Assembly (NCBI GenBank): GCA_905480445.1
Contig: CAJQQJ010000072.1
Coordinates: forward strand, 1-12,278
DNA: 12,278 nt
From: an uncultured Alphaproteobacteria bacterium
GTDB taxonomy: Bacteria; Pseudomonadota; Alphaproteobacteria; UBA7985; CAJQQZ01
Direction: 5' to 3'
The position numbers and the translations under genes are program-made. Of this stretch, positions 1 through 7,182 are shown in pieces; position 1 is the first letter of the stretch, and each line of letters starts with the position of its first letter. A model generated the notes under the pieces. It was not told the origin of the DNA, searched no databases, and was given only the letters and a program-made list of their open reading frames with translations.

Positions 1-429
1 CAGGCCATGTCCTTTATTCCAGAACTTGAGGACAGCAACGGGCGTTTAGGATTGGAGGCTCATGTCGGCGAGCGTGGCGTTAAACTATCAGGCGGCCAGC
101 GCCAACGTCTCGCTATAGCGAGAGTCTTACTAAAAGACGCCCCAATCCTGGTGTTAGATGAAGCAACTTCTGCTCTGGATTCAGAAGTGGAAGCAGCTAT
201 CCAGGAAAGCCTTCACCACTTAATGGAAGGTAAAACAGTGATCGCTATCGCGCACCGCTTGTCGACGATTGCCGCTATGGACCGCCTGATTATCATGGAC
301 GGTGGTAAAATCATTGAGGACGGCAGCCACGACGAACTGCTGGAAAGAGGCGGGCTCTACGCTCAACTCTGGTCTAGGCAATCTGGTGGATTTCTCTTGG
401 AAGAGGATGTGGAACAAGCGGCTCAGTAG
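1..429 (+). CDS. ABC transporter, C-terminal part of the nucleotide-binding domain (5' end outside window)
   Basis: This is the last 142 residues of an ATP-binding cassette protein; the frame is open to the left edge, so the ATG at 7 is internal. Visible motifs are the ABC signature LSGGQRQR (codons starting near base 88), the Walker B stretch ILVLDEATSALDSE, and the H-loop in IAIAHRLSTI. Walker A, the Q-loop and any membrane domain lie upstream, outside the window. The signature and the ending (DRLIIMDGG..., then LYAQLWSRQSGGFL) resemble exporter half-transporters of the MsbA/multidrug type, where the ATPase is fused behind six membrane helices. By that comparison it drives export across the inner membrane, but the substrate cannot be read. 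The gene ends with TAG and is followed by 219 bp before the next plus-strand gene. Confidence 0.93.
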   Translation, partial: QAMSFIPELEDSNGRLGLEAHVGERGVKLSGGQRQRLAIARVLLKDAPILVLDEATSALDSEVEAAIQESLHHLMEGKTVIAIAHRLSTIAAMDRLIIMDGGKIIEDGSHDELLERGGLYAQLWSRQSGGFLLEEDVEQAAQ

Positions 430-648
430 TATGGGGCCGCGCCAGTCTTTCTATCCCCTGATCTCATATAAACTACCTGTTTCAGGCATAAAAAAGCGAG
501 AGCAACACCAGCCGAAGCCTTCTATTGTTTTCCAGCAATTAGAGAGTCTTCTGCCGGCCGGAGGCCTGTAAACTACATTTAACCTTTCAAAGTTAAGAAA
601 AATCTGTAAGAAGCCAGCCCAGTTCAATTGTGAAAATCTAAAGACGCC
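430..648. other. Intergenic region, no gene recognised
   Basis: These 219 bp between the ABC transporter and the methyltransferase have frequent stops and no plausible small gene. The only notable structure is the 8-bp palindrome CCGGCCGG at 554-561, followed by GGAGGCC, but no T-run follows, so it does not read as an intrinsic terminator. The 3' part (570-648) is A-rich and could hold a promoter for the methyltransferase. I could not find a convincing -35/-10 pair, and the Shine-Dalgarno in front of ATG 649 is weak. Confidence 0.5.
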
Positions 649-1584
649 ATGCCATCCTGTCCACTTTGTCAACAACATGATCTAGCAGTGATCTCCAAGA
701 AAGATCGCCAGAGTAAGGCTTTGGAAACACAACTTTGCAAGTCTTGCGGAACTGTATTCAACAACCCCATTCCTTCAGATGAGGAATTGGCTAAGTTCTA
801 TACCAAAGACTATCGCAAAAGTTATAAGAGTGTTGCTGTTCCCAAAAAGAAGCATTCTTTGCGGGCTTTCAAAAGAGCGCAAGGTTTCTTTGACTCGAAT
901 AAGGAACGATTAGCAAAGGTGGAAACCTGCCTGGACGTCGGAGCCGGAGGCGGCGAATTCCTCTATCTTGCAAAGCAACGTGGTTGGCAAGCACAAGGCA
1001 TCGAGCCCAACGAAGGCTACGCCAATTCCGCCAAGGAATTTTACGACGTCGACATCTTCTGTGGCATGATGAGCGATACAGACTACGCAGAGAATTCTTT
1101 CGATCTGATCCGTCTCAACCACGTGCTGGAGCACATTAACGATCCAGTCAGCTTTTTAGCTCAGTTGAGAAACTGGTTAAAAGACGACGGTCTTCTCTAT
1201 GTCGAAGTTCCAAACATTAAGGCCTATGCCGCCCTTAGGACTAAAGGCAAAATCTTTCACTACGGCCACATATTTAACTTCAGCCCCTGGGCGCTGCAAG
1301 GCTGTGGCAAACTAGCAGGCTTTGATTTGGCAGACGATGGTCCCGCAGAATCAACTGCTCTTTTCTTCACGAAAGGTGAGGCTGGCGAAGCTGGAGACTT
1401 AGTAAACTCAGCAAATTACGACGATGTAAAAGCTTGCCTAGATCGCCATTATTCTGGCGCTGCAAGACCTTTTAGCAGCCGTATAACCAAGCCACTCAAA
1501 AAGCTCGTTCGCCACATTAAAGAATTTGGCAAGGAACGGCGTTATAAAGACCGCCACTCCATTGGCCAAGATTTCTCCGACTAA
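649..1584 (+). CDS. Class I SAM-dependent methyltransferase with N-terminal zinc ribbon
   Basis: A 311-residue protein. Residues 4-33 hold two CxxC pairs (C4/C7 and C30/C33), a small zinc ribbon common in front of methyltransferases of this kind. A Rossmann SAM-binding domain follows: motif I is LDVGAGGGEF (about 95-104), the acidic residue after strand 2 is in GIEP (about 117-120), and NHVLEH (about 157-162) is the usual motif IV region. The part around 204-225 (HYGHIFNFSPWAL, then AGF) is typical of the Methyltransf_12/23-like group often found in sugar, polysaccharide or lipid gene clusters. The last 70 residues are basic. The substrate is unknown; the upstream ABC exporter makes a cell-surface molecule possible, but this is inference. 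The stop is 1 bp from the stop of convergent putA. Confidence 0.85.
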   Translation: MPSCPLCQQHDLAVISKKDRQSKALETQLCKSCGTVFNNPIPSDEELAKFYTKDYRKSYKSVAVPKKKHSLRAFKRAQGFFDSNKERLAKVETCLDVGAGGGEFLYLAKQRGWQAQGIEPNEGYANSAKEFYDVDIFCGMMSDTDYAENSFDLIRLNHVLEHINDPVSFLAQLRNWLKDDGLLYVEVPNIKAYAALRTKGKIFHYGHIFNFSPWALQGCGKLAGFDLADDGPAESTALFFTKGEAGEAGDLVNSANYDDVKACLDRHYSGAARPFSSRITKPLKKLVRHIKEFGKERRYKDRHSIGQDFSD

Positions 1585-1585
1585 A

Positions 1586-4500
1586 TTAGGACACCGCGGC
1601 CAACAAGACTGCGTTGCCCCCTGCCGCTGTCGTATCTACGCAAACAGCTCTTTCCAGCGTGAGCCGAGACGCATTGCGCCAGTCCGTTATCATCGGAACT
1701 AAAGGACCATCTCGCTTAGCTAGTTCTTGTCTGATCAAGGAAAGCCTTGCCGAATTACCGCTAACGACAACTGCCGCTAAGTCCTCCAGCTGCGACAAGG
1801 CATTGACAGGAACTGTCCCATTGAGCAAAGTCACTGGTAGCTTTTTCGTTCTTCGTTCATCAACCAAATCTTTAACGCCGCCAGCCGCCACCAAAACTGC
1901 ATTACCAGTCACCAAGCCAATCTTGGCTTGAGCCAATGCTGTCGATCCTGATTGATCTGAGCCTGGTTCTCCGAGGCATAGAATTCGCCCCCTCGGATGA
2001 AACTCCAACTTGTTGGATTCGCCAGTCGGGCCGGGTAAATTTCTTGCAGAGAGACCAGAGGGAAAAACAGGCTCCAAACCCGATTTGAGTAAAGCCTCAC
2101 TACGTTCCTGCTCTCCAATTTTTGACCAGCTGCGATTATCTAAGCCTTTCCACGCTTTTGAAAGCTCGCTACCTGCTATCTCTCCTTCTAAATTATCGAC
2201 TGTGATTGAATTGCTATCTGTGTCGATAGCCATAAACCTCTCTAGATAGAGCGGACCGCCGGCTTTCGGCCCCGTTCCAGAAAGCCCTTCACCGCCAAAA
2301 GGTTGTGAACCAACGACCGCGCCGATCTGGTTACGGTTCACATAGATATTGCTAACTTCAGCCTTCTCAACCAGTTGCTCCACTCGCTGATCGATCCTTG
2401 TGTGAAGACCCAACGTCAAACCGTAGCCAGCTCCATTTATCTCATCGATCACTTGGTCTAGTTTTTCTGGCTCAAAGATCGCAACATGCAGGACGGGGCC
2501 AAAAACTTCGCGCTGCAAATCTGCTATGCCCTCCACTTTCAACACTGTTGGTGGAACAAAGTATCCCGCGTCGCAAACTTCAGGCAGTGATAGCTGTTTT
2601 AATACTTTTGTCTCGTTGCTTTCGAGGTATTCGATAATTGATCGTCTGGCGCTTCCATCGATTACCGGCCCGACATCCGTAGAAAGATCGCCTGGATCGC
2701 CAATGCGCAACGCGTCCATGGCGCCGAACAGCATCTTTAGCGTTCTGTCCGCGACGTCATCTTGAACATAAAGAATTCTCAATGCAGAACAACGTTGACC
2801 AGCAGACTGAAATGCAGAAGCCAAGATGTCCCGCACAGCCTGCTCAGGCAGCGCAGTTGAGTCCACAATCATCGCATTGATGCCACCTGTTTCCGCAATA
2901 AGTACGGCTTCAGGCTCCGCATGTGCTGCCTGTGCTCCATTAATTATTTGCGCGGTCTCCGTCGAACCTGTGAAGCAAATACCTGATACTCTCGGATCAG
3001 CCGTTAAAGCGGCTCCTACTTCAGACCCTAACCCCGGTAACAGCTGTAAAACAGAGGTAGGCACACCTGCCTCGTGGAAAAGTTGGACTGCTTTGCTCGC
3101 CGTCAGAACTGTGGTTTCTGCAGGCTTGGCAATGACTGTATTTCCCGTCACCAAAGCCGCAACTATTTGCCCTGTAAAAATCGCAAGCGGAAAGTTCCAA
3201 GGCGAAATACACGCAAATAGACCGCGGCCGGAAACTGGTCCCGTCGTTGCTTTAGCTCGTGCTTCTGAAGCATAGTATCGTAAAAAATCGACAGCCTCTC
3301 GCAGCTCCCCAACGGCATCGAGCAAAGTCTTTCCCGCTTCTCGACACAACAGGGTCATAAGCTCAGGAGAATGAGCTTCGTACAAGTCAGCGACAATCTC
3401 GAATTTATCGGCTCGTTCTGCTGGCGGCACTGCATTCCACCTCGCAAATGCCTCGACACCCATGCTGACGGCGGCGTTAACTTCAGCAGCTGAAGCCATT
3501 TTTACTGTTCCAACTAGGTCGTTTTGGCGGGCCGGATTTGTGATCTGAGCGCCATTCTCGCCCCAATGCCACAGCTTGTTTTTGAAGGGTTCGGATCGAC
3601 GTTCTAGTTCAGCTATTGCAAGGTGATCAGTGATGTCTAACCCTCTGGAGTTAACGCGACCAGTAAAGATATCTTTAGGCAGAGGAATAATAGAATTACG
3701 TGAGTCGGAACCATGGCTGAGCGCTTCGGTGATTGGATCAACTGCGATTTCTTCTGGAGAAATGTCCTCATCAACCAACTGATTAACAAAGGATGAGTTG
3801 GCACCATTTTCCAACAATCGACGAACCAAGTAAGCCAGCAAATCCTGGTGAGACCCCACAGGTGCGTAGATCCGACAAAGGCTGCCATGTTCTTTTAAAA
3901 CAAGATCGTGCAAAGACTCTCCCATGCCATGAAGTCTTTGAAACTCGAATTGAGATTTGTCTTCAGTCATTCCCAAAATCGCCGAGACAGTGTGGGCGTT
4001 GTGGGTCGCAAACTGTGGGTAAATTCTGTCCGTCATTTGCAGCAATTTTTCCGCGCAAGCTAAATAGGATAGATCTGTATTTTCTTTCCGCGTGAACACA
4101 GGAAATGATTTCAAGCCAAGCACCTGGGCCCGCTTTATTTCAGTATCCCAATAGGCACCCTTGACCAGCCGAACCATGATCCTCCTGTCTAGCTGATTAG
4201 ACAATTCGTATAGCCAATCCAACACGTGAGAGGCTCGTTTGCTGTAAGCCTGAACCACAACGCCAAAGCCATCCCAACCTTTCAGGGCCGGATCACTGAG
4301 GATAGCCTCTATCACATCAAGAGACAGGTCTAATCGGTCGGCTTCTTCTGCATCGATGTTGAAACCCATGTTGGCCGATTTGGCGAGCAGCGCCAGCGAC
4401 CGAGCCCGACCAACAACTTCCGCCATGACCGTTTCTTTTTGCCCAAATTCATAGCGTGGATGAAGGGCTGACAGCTTCACCGATATTCCAGGGTTTTCAC

Positions 4501-5206
4501 GGATGACGTCAGATTTACAGGCAGGAGCCAAGGCGGCAATCGCATCTGAGTAGGCTATATGATAATGCTTGGCGTCTCGGTCTGTGCGCGCGGCCTCGCC
4601 CAGCATATCATAGGAATAGCAGTAGCCCTGATTTTCCAGTTTTTCCGCTCTCTTGCTCGCTTCTTCGATGGAGCGAGCAAGAACAAAGTTCTCTCCGAGT
4701 TCCTTCATAGCCTGTCCAACAGCGGTCCGGATAACCGGCTCTCCCACGCGGCGAACTAAAGACCGAAGGGACTGAGCCAGACCATCCTCTTCGTCATCAA
4801 GGATTTTCCCTGTAAGCATCAAGCCCCAGGTAGAAGCATTAACCATCGAAGAAGCCGATTGACCCAAATGTTTGCCCCAGTTAGCTGGCGACACTTTGTC
4901 GGCGATAAGAGCGTCTACAGAATAGGAGTCTGGCACGCGAAGCATGGCCTCTGCCAGACACATCAAGGCGACCCCTTCTTTGGTCGACAATCCATATTCC
5001 GTTAGGAAAGATTCCATCAAGTTTGGATCTGAGCTATCACGGACCGCTTGAACTAGTTTGACCGCTTGTTGCGAGATTTTCTCTCTGCTTACATCAGTCA
5101 AGGTCAGTCCAGCCGCCAGCTGAGAAACTACTCTCTCTTCTTTTTCTAGGTAGCTTGTTCGAACCTGATGTCGAATTTCGTCCAGCCGTTTTGAATGCTC
5201 ACTCAC
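1586..5206 (-). CDS. putA: Bifunctional proline dehydrogenase / L-glutamate gamma-semialdehyde dehydrogenase PutA
   Basis: PutA oxidises proline to glutamate in two steps, an FAD-dependent proline dehydrogenase and an NAD-dependent aldehyde dehydrogenase joined by an internal channel. The start is set at GTG 5206 (1206 aa): AAGGAG lies 8 nt upstream. The frame stays open to a TTG at 5278, but that would add 24 residues with no good ribosome site. In 1206-aa numbering, the PRODH barrel (about 205-476) shows KLSALHPRY, FNIDAEEADRL, RLVKGAYWD, THNAHT and YAPVGSHQDLLAYLVRRLLE. The ALDH domain (about 560-995) shows SPWNFPLAIFTGQ, FTGSTE, catalytic Glu772 in IAETGG, catalytic Cys806 in AGQRCSALR, and EVFGPVL. 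The C-terminal ALDH-like domain ends in TTAAGGNAVLL, the conserved PutA tail. The ribbon-helix-helix repressor domain of enteric PutA is absent, so control probably falls to the divergent putR. Confidence 0.97.
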   Translation of the reverse strand: MSEHSKRLDEIRHQVRTSYLEKEERVVSQLAAGLTLTDVSREKISQQAVKLVQAVRDSSDPNLMESFLTEYGLSTKEGVALMCLAEAMLRVPDSYSVDALIADKVSPANWGKHLGQSASSMVNASTWGLMLTGKILDDEEDGLAQSLRSLVRRVGEPVIRTAVGQAMKELGENFVLARSIEEASKRAEKLENQGYCYSYDMLGEAARTDRDAKHYHIAYSDAIAALAPACKSDVIRENPGISVKLSALHPRYEFGQKETVMAEVVGRARSLALLAKSANMGFNIDAEEADRLDLSLDVIEAILSDPALKGWDGFGVVVQAYSKRASHVLDWLYELSNQLDRRIMVRLVKGAYWDTEIKRAQVLGLKSFPVFTRKENTDLSYLACAEKLLQMTDRIYPQFATHNAHTVSAILGMTEDKSQFEFQRLHGMGESLHDLVLKEHGSLCRIYAPVGSHQDLLAYLVRRLLENGANSSFVNQLVDEDISPEEIAVDPITEALSHGSDSRNSIIPLPKDIFTGRVNSRGLDITDHLAIAELERRSEPFKNKLWHWGENGAQITNPARQNDLVGTVKMASAAEVNAAVSMGVEAFARWNAVPPAERADKFEIVADLYEAHSPELMTLLCREAGKTLLDAVGELREAVDFLRYYASEARAKATTGPVSGRGLFACISPWNFPLAIFTGQIVAALVTGNTVIAKPAETTVLTASKAVQLFHEAGVPTSVLQLLPGLGSEVGAALTADPRVSGICFTGSTETAQIINGAQAAHAEPEAVLIAETGGINAMIVDSTALPEQAVRDILASAFQSAGQRCSALRILYVQDDVADRTLKMLFGAMDALRIGDPGDLSTDVGPVIDGSARRSIIEYLESNETKVLKQLSLPEVCDAGYFVPPTVLKVEGIADLQREVFGPVLHVAIFEPEKLDQVIDEINGAGYGLTLGLHTRIDQRVEQLVEKAEVSNIYVNRNQIGAVVGSQPFGGEGLSGTGPKAGGPLYLERFMAIDTDSNSITVDNLEGEIAGSELSKAWKGLDNRSWSKIGEQERSEALLKSGLEPVFPSGLSARNLPGPTGESNKLEFHPRGRILCLGEPGSDQSGSTALAQAKIGLVTGNAVLVAAGGVKDLVDERRTKKLPVTLLNGTVPVNALSQLEDLAAVVVSGNSARLSLIRQELAKRDGPLVPMITDWRNASRLTLERAVCVDTTAAGGNAVLLAAVS

Positions 5207-5214
5207 AGCACTGT

Positions 5215-5220
5215 CTCCTT
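5215..5220 (-). promoter_or_regulatory. Shine-Dalgarno AAGGAG that decides the putA start
   Basis: On the minus strand AAGGAG is followed by an 8-nt spacer and GTG (5206-5204). This is the best ribosome site anywhere near the 5' end of putA. It supports the GTG start over the in-frame TTG at 5278, which sits inside the intergenic control region. Two bases of this site also belong to the right arm of the 5219-5239 dyad. Confidence 0.75.
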
Positions 5221-5239
5221 GTATCAATTCAGAATACAA
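5219..5239. promoter_or_regulatory. Inverted repeat TTGTAT-N9-ATACAA before putA
   Basis: The two 6-bp arms (5219-5224 and 5234-5239) are perfect inverted complements with a 9-bp spacer. The dyad lies next to the putA ribosome site, overlapping it by two bases. It could be a PutR/Lrp-type operator half of the divergent region, or could fold in the putA mRNA leader beside the Shine-Dalgarno. The symmetry is seen directly; the role is inferred. Confidence 0.4.
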
Positions 5240-5280
5240 CAGTTTAACTAGGCTTTTTTCCTTTATTCTGCCATTCAACC

Positions 5281-5293
5281 AGTCTAACAGACT
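5281..5293. promoter_or_regulatory. Inverted repeat AGTCT-AAC-AGACT between putA and putR
   Basis: A perfect 5-bp dyad with a 3-bp centre, 13 bp in all, 30 bp upstream of the putR ATG and about 75 bp upstream of the putA GTG. Its size fits the short imperfect palindromes bound by Lrp/AsnC-family dimers. Its centre is 58 bp from the centre of the 5219-5239 dyad, roughly 5.5 helical turns. It is the best candidate for a PutR binding site controlling both genes, by position and symmetry only. Confidence 0.45.
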
Positions 5294-5323
5294 AAAGTTC
5301 CAATTAATTTTGTTGGACCGGCA

Positions 5324-5770
5324 ATGAAAGATCTAGACAGCACTGACATCGCCATTATTCGCCAGCTGCAACAAAATGGTCGATTACCAGTTACAGAACT
5401 GGCGCATAGGGTAAATCTAACAAAAACGCCTTGCCAACAGCGATTGCAGAAGTTGGAGGCTCAGGGCTACATTCTTGGCTACGCCGCACGTGTAAACCAG
5501 AGGAAGCTGAACAAGGCGCACATTGCCTTTGTCCAAGTAACCCTTAGCGACACCAGATCGGCTGCCTTGACGGCCTTCAACAAGGCGGTGAAAGAAATCA
5601 CTGAGATAGAGCAATGCCACATGATTGCAGGAAACTTCGATTACCTGTTGAAAATCAGAACAGCCGATATGGAGAACTATCGCCGCGTTCTAGGTGAACA
5701 GATCTCTGCCCTGCCCCACGTTGCGCAAACATCTACCTTTGTAGCGATGGAAACAGTGAAAGAGTTTTAG
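5324..5770 (+). CDS. putR: Lrp/AsnC-family regulator, probable proline-responsive activator PutR
   Basis: A 148-residue protein of normal length for the Lrp/AsnC family. Residues about 4-62 form the winged helix-turn-helix (LDSTDIAIIRQLQQNGRLP, then LAHRVNLTKTPCQQRLQKLE). Residues about 67-142 form the RAM ligand-binding/oligomerisation domain, with the conserved GNFDYLLKI segment. The TKTPC recognition helix and its place head-to-head with putA match the alphaproteobacterial PutR type, known in Rhodobacter and Agrobacterium to activate putA in response to proline. Start-to-start distance to putA is 117 bp, with two inverted repeats between. The ribosome site before ATG 5324 is weak (GGA only), which fits a low-abundance regulator. 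The 3' end overlaps the convergent desaturase gene by 4 bp (TTAG). Confidence 0.92.
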   Translation: MKDLDSTDIAIIRQLQQNGRLPVTELAHRVNLTKTPCQQRLQKLEAQGYILGYAARVNQRKLNKAHIAFVQVTLSDTRSAALTAFNKAVKEITEIEQCHMIAGNFDYLLKIRTADMENYRRVLGEQISALPHVAQTSTFVAMETVKEF

Positions 5771-6696
5771 GTTTTTTCTTTTGCAAGAGACCCATCGACT
5801 AAAGCATTGACGTAGCTTTGGTTGAATCGACCATAGCCATTTTCTGTCGACTTCAGATGATCAACCGTTACTTGATGAAACTCCGGTAACTTATGAAAAG
5901 GGACGTTTGGATGAATATGATGTTCCGCGTGGTAAGGCATGTTCCAGGCAAGAAAGCGAACCACAGAGTTGGTAAAAGTGGTGCGTGTGTTCTCCAGCAT
6001 ATCTGAGACGTGAGGACAGCGGCTGTGTTCTGCCAACAAATAGCCCCTCAAAAAGGGATTACCCAACAAGAACGGGCAAATCCATACCCACAATAAAAGC
6101 CCTGAGCTCATCCACACGGAGCCACCAATAAGAACGGCGTATCCCAGCAGATACAGTCTGGCTTCTTTCAAGACTTTTGCTCTACCACGTTCAGGAACGA
6201 AGCTGTCTTCTGAAATTACAAATGCCCGCAGGACAAGGCCTTTAATCCTCGAAACGAACTCCGGCAAACCCGTCATATAGAAGGCATGCCCTAGAAAAGT
6301 CGTTGGCTTTGGTTCGGACAATTCCGGGTCGTGTTCAGGATCATGTGTATGCCGATGATGCGCCAAGTGAAAATAGCGAAACCAACCAAGAGGCAACATA
6401 ACAACAAAGCCCGCAAGATGTCCGGCAAAGGAATTCAACCAGTCCGATTTGAAAGGCGTTTTGTGGGTCGTTTCATGCAACAAAGTAAAAAGGAAAACCA
6501 ACAGAACACCCTGAGCCACCATGATCAAAGGGTAGAAAGGCACTGCTGCCCAAATCAAAGTGCCACCCAACACAATCAACGCCAGATGGAGTGACAGGTG
6601 TTTAACACCTGCCACATCCGACTTCTCTTGCAGCGACTTGCGTTGATCGTCCGTTAAACCCGCCAAAAGCGCTCGATGATCGAAGGCTTGGTTCAA
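5767..6696 (-). CDS. Membrane fatty acid desaturase family protein
   Basis: A 309-residue di-iron membrane desaturase/hydroxylase. The histidine boxes are HETTH (74-78), HLAHHRHTH (110-118), LAEHSRCPH (222-229) and HAEHHIH (256-262). Hydrophobic spans lie around 33-72, 88-107 and 182-216, with the histidines facing the cytoplasm in this family. These enzymes use O2 and electrons from a ferredoxin or cytochrome partner to desaturate or hydroxylate acyl chains, or sometimes carotenoids; the substrate cannot be decided here. The start is TTG 6696, which overlaps the msrB stop as TTGA, so translation is probably coupled to msrB. No ATG or GTG start lies near the N-terminus, and loss of the N-terminal 58 residues up to the next Met would remove a membrane span. 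A weak GGAAAAG lies upstream of the TTG. Confidence 0.88.
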   Translation of the reverse strand: MNQAFDHRALLAGLTDDQRKSLQEKSDVAGVKHLSLHLALIVLGGTLIWAAVPFYPLIMVAQGVLLVFLFTLLHETTHKTPFKSDWLNSFAGHLAGFVVMLPLGWFRYFHLAHHRHTHDPEHDPELSEPKPTTFLGHAFYMTGLPEFVSRIKGLVLRAFVISEDSFVPERGRAKVLKEARLYLLGYAVLIGGSVWMSSGLLLWVWICPFLLGNPFLRGYLLAEHSRCPHVSDMLENTRTTFTNSVVRFLAWNMPYHAEHHIHPNVPFHKLPEFHQVTVDHLKSTENGYGRFNQSYVNALVDGSLAKEKT

Positions 6697-7088
6697 GATT
6701 TCTTTTCCATTTTCAGGGCTACACCGTTGATGCAGTAACGTTGCCCTGTGGGCTGTGGACCATCAGGGAAGACATGACCAAGGTGCGCGTCACAACGAGC
6801 ACAGTGGACTTCGGTTCTTTTCATCCACAAAGTTCTATCGACTTGAGTCTCGACAGCTTCCTCAGAAACAGGCTGCCAGTAAGATGGCCAACCGGTACCT
6901 GAGTCAAATTTATGTTCTGAATCAAAAACTGGCTCACCACAACAAACGCAGGCAAAGACAGCATCTTCTTTTGCGTCATTCAAGGGAGAGGTAAAAGCAC
7001 GCTCTGTCGCATGCTTGCGTGTCACACGGTAGGCGGTATCCGAGAGTTGCGCTTTCCATTCAGCTTCACTCTTTTTGATCTTTTCCAT
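6693..7088 (-). CDS. msrB: Peptide-methionine (R)-S-oxide reductase MsrB
   Basis: MsrB reduces the R form of methionine sulfoxide in proteins, normally with thioredoxin as reductant. The protein is 131 residues from ATG 7088. Zinc ligands appear as two CxxC pairs (C47/C50 in CVCC, C96/C99 in CARC). The catalytic Cys119 sits in RYCING, and FDSGTGWPSYW and HLGHVFPDGP are family hallmarks. The usual RYCINS reads RYCING here, a mild change. Starts upstream (ATG 7094, TTG 7115) are possible in frame, but the AGAGAGA purine tract is correctly spaced only for 7088. No signal peptide, so cytoplasmic. It is the first gene of a pair with the desaturase (TTGA overlap) and has a plausible own promoter at 7127-7155. 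Confidence 0.95.
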   Translation of the reverse strand: MEKIKKSEAEWKAQLSDTAYRVTRKHATERAFTSPLNDAKEDAVFACVCCGEPVFDSEHKFDSGTGWPSYWQPVSEEAVETQVDRTLWMKRTEVHCARCDAHLGHVFPDGPQPTGQRYCINGVALKMEKKS

Positions 7089-7126
7089 TATCATTCTCTC
7101 TCTATTTGGGACCAACCTTCTATTTA

Positions 7127-7155
7127 GTCATAGGCACAAAATTTTCACTGGGCAA
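7127..7155 (-). promoter_or_regulatory. Possible sigma70-type promoter for msrB and the desaturase
   Basis: On the minus strand TTGCCC (7155-7150) and TATGAC (7132-7127) are separated by exactly 17 bp. Each hexamer matches the consensus at 4 of 6 positions. Transcription would start near 7120, leaving a leader of about 32 nt before ATG 7088 with the AGAGAGA ribosome site. The match is modest and could be chance. Confidence 0.33.
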
Positions 7156-7182
7156 GCGATCACAAGCATGAGAGAAACAGCA

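Noticed and set aside
554..566. CCGGCCGG palindrome with GGAGGCC as a terminator of the ABC gene
   Set aside because: It is about 125 bp past the stop, has a very short stem and no following T-run.
302..571. Open frame overlapping the end of the ABC gene and the intergenic region
   Set aside because: No recognisable motif and no Shine-Dalgarno; its first half only mirrors the ABC coding frame.
2826..3275. 149-codon open frame on the plus strand inside putA
   Set aside because: It lies wholly antisense to a highly conserved part of the PutA aldehyde dehydrogenase domain, has no ribosome site and encodes a low-complexity Ala/Ser/Pro/Thr protein typical of antisense shadows.
5207..5278. Possible DNA-binding N-terminal extension of PutA
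   Set aside because: The 24 extra residues (from TTG 5278) are too short for, and do not resemble, the ribbon-helix-helix domain; the strong ribosome site at 5215-5220 favours the shorter protein.
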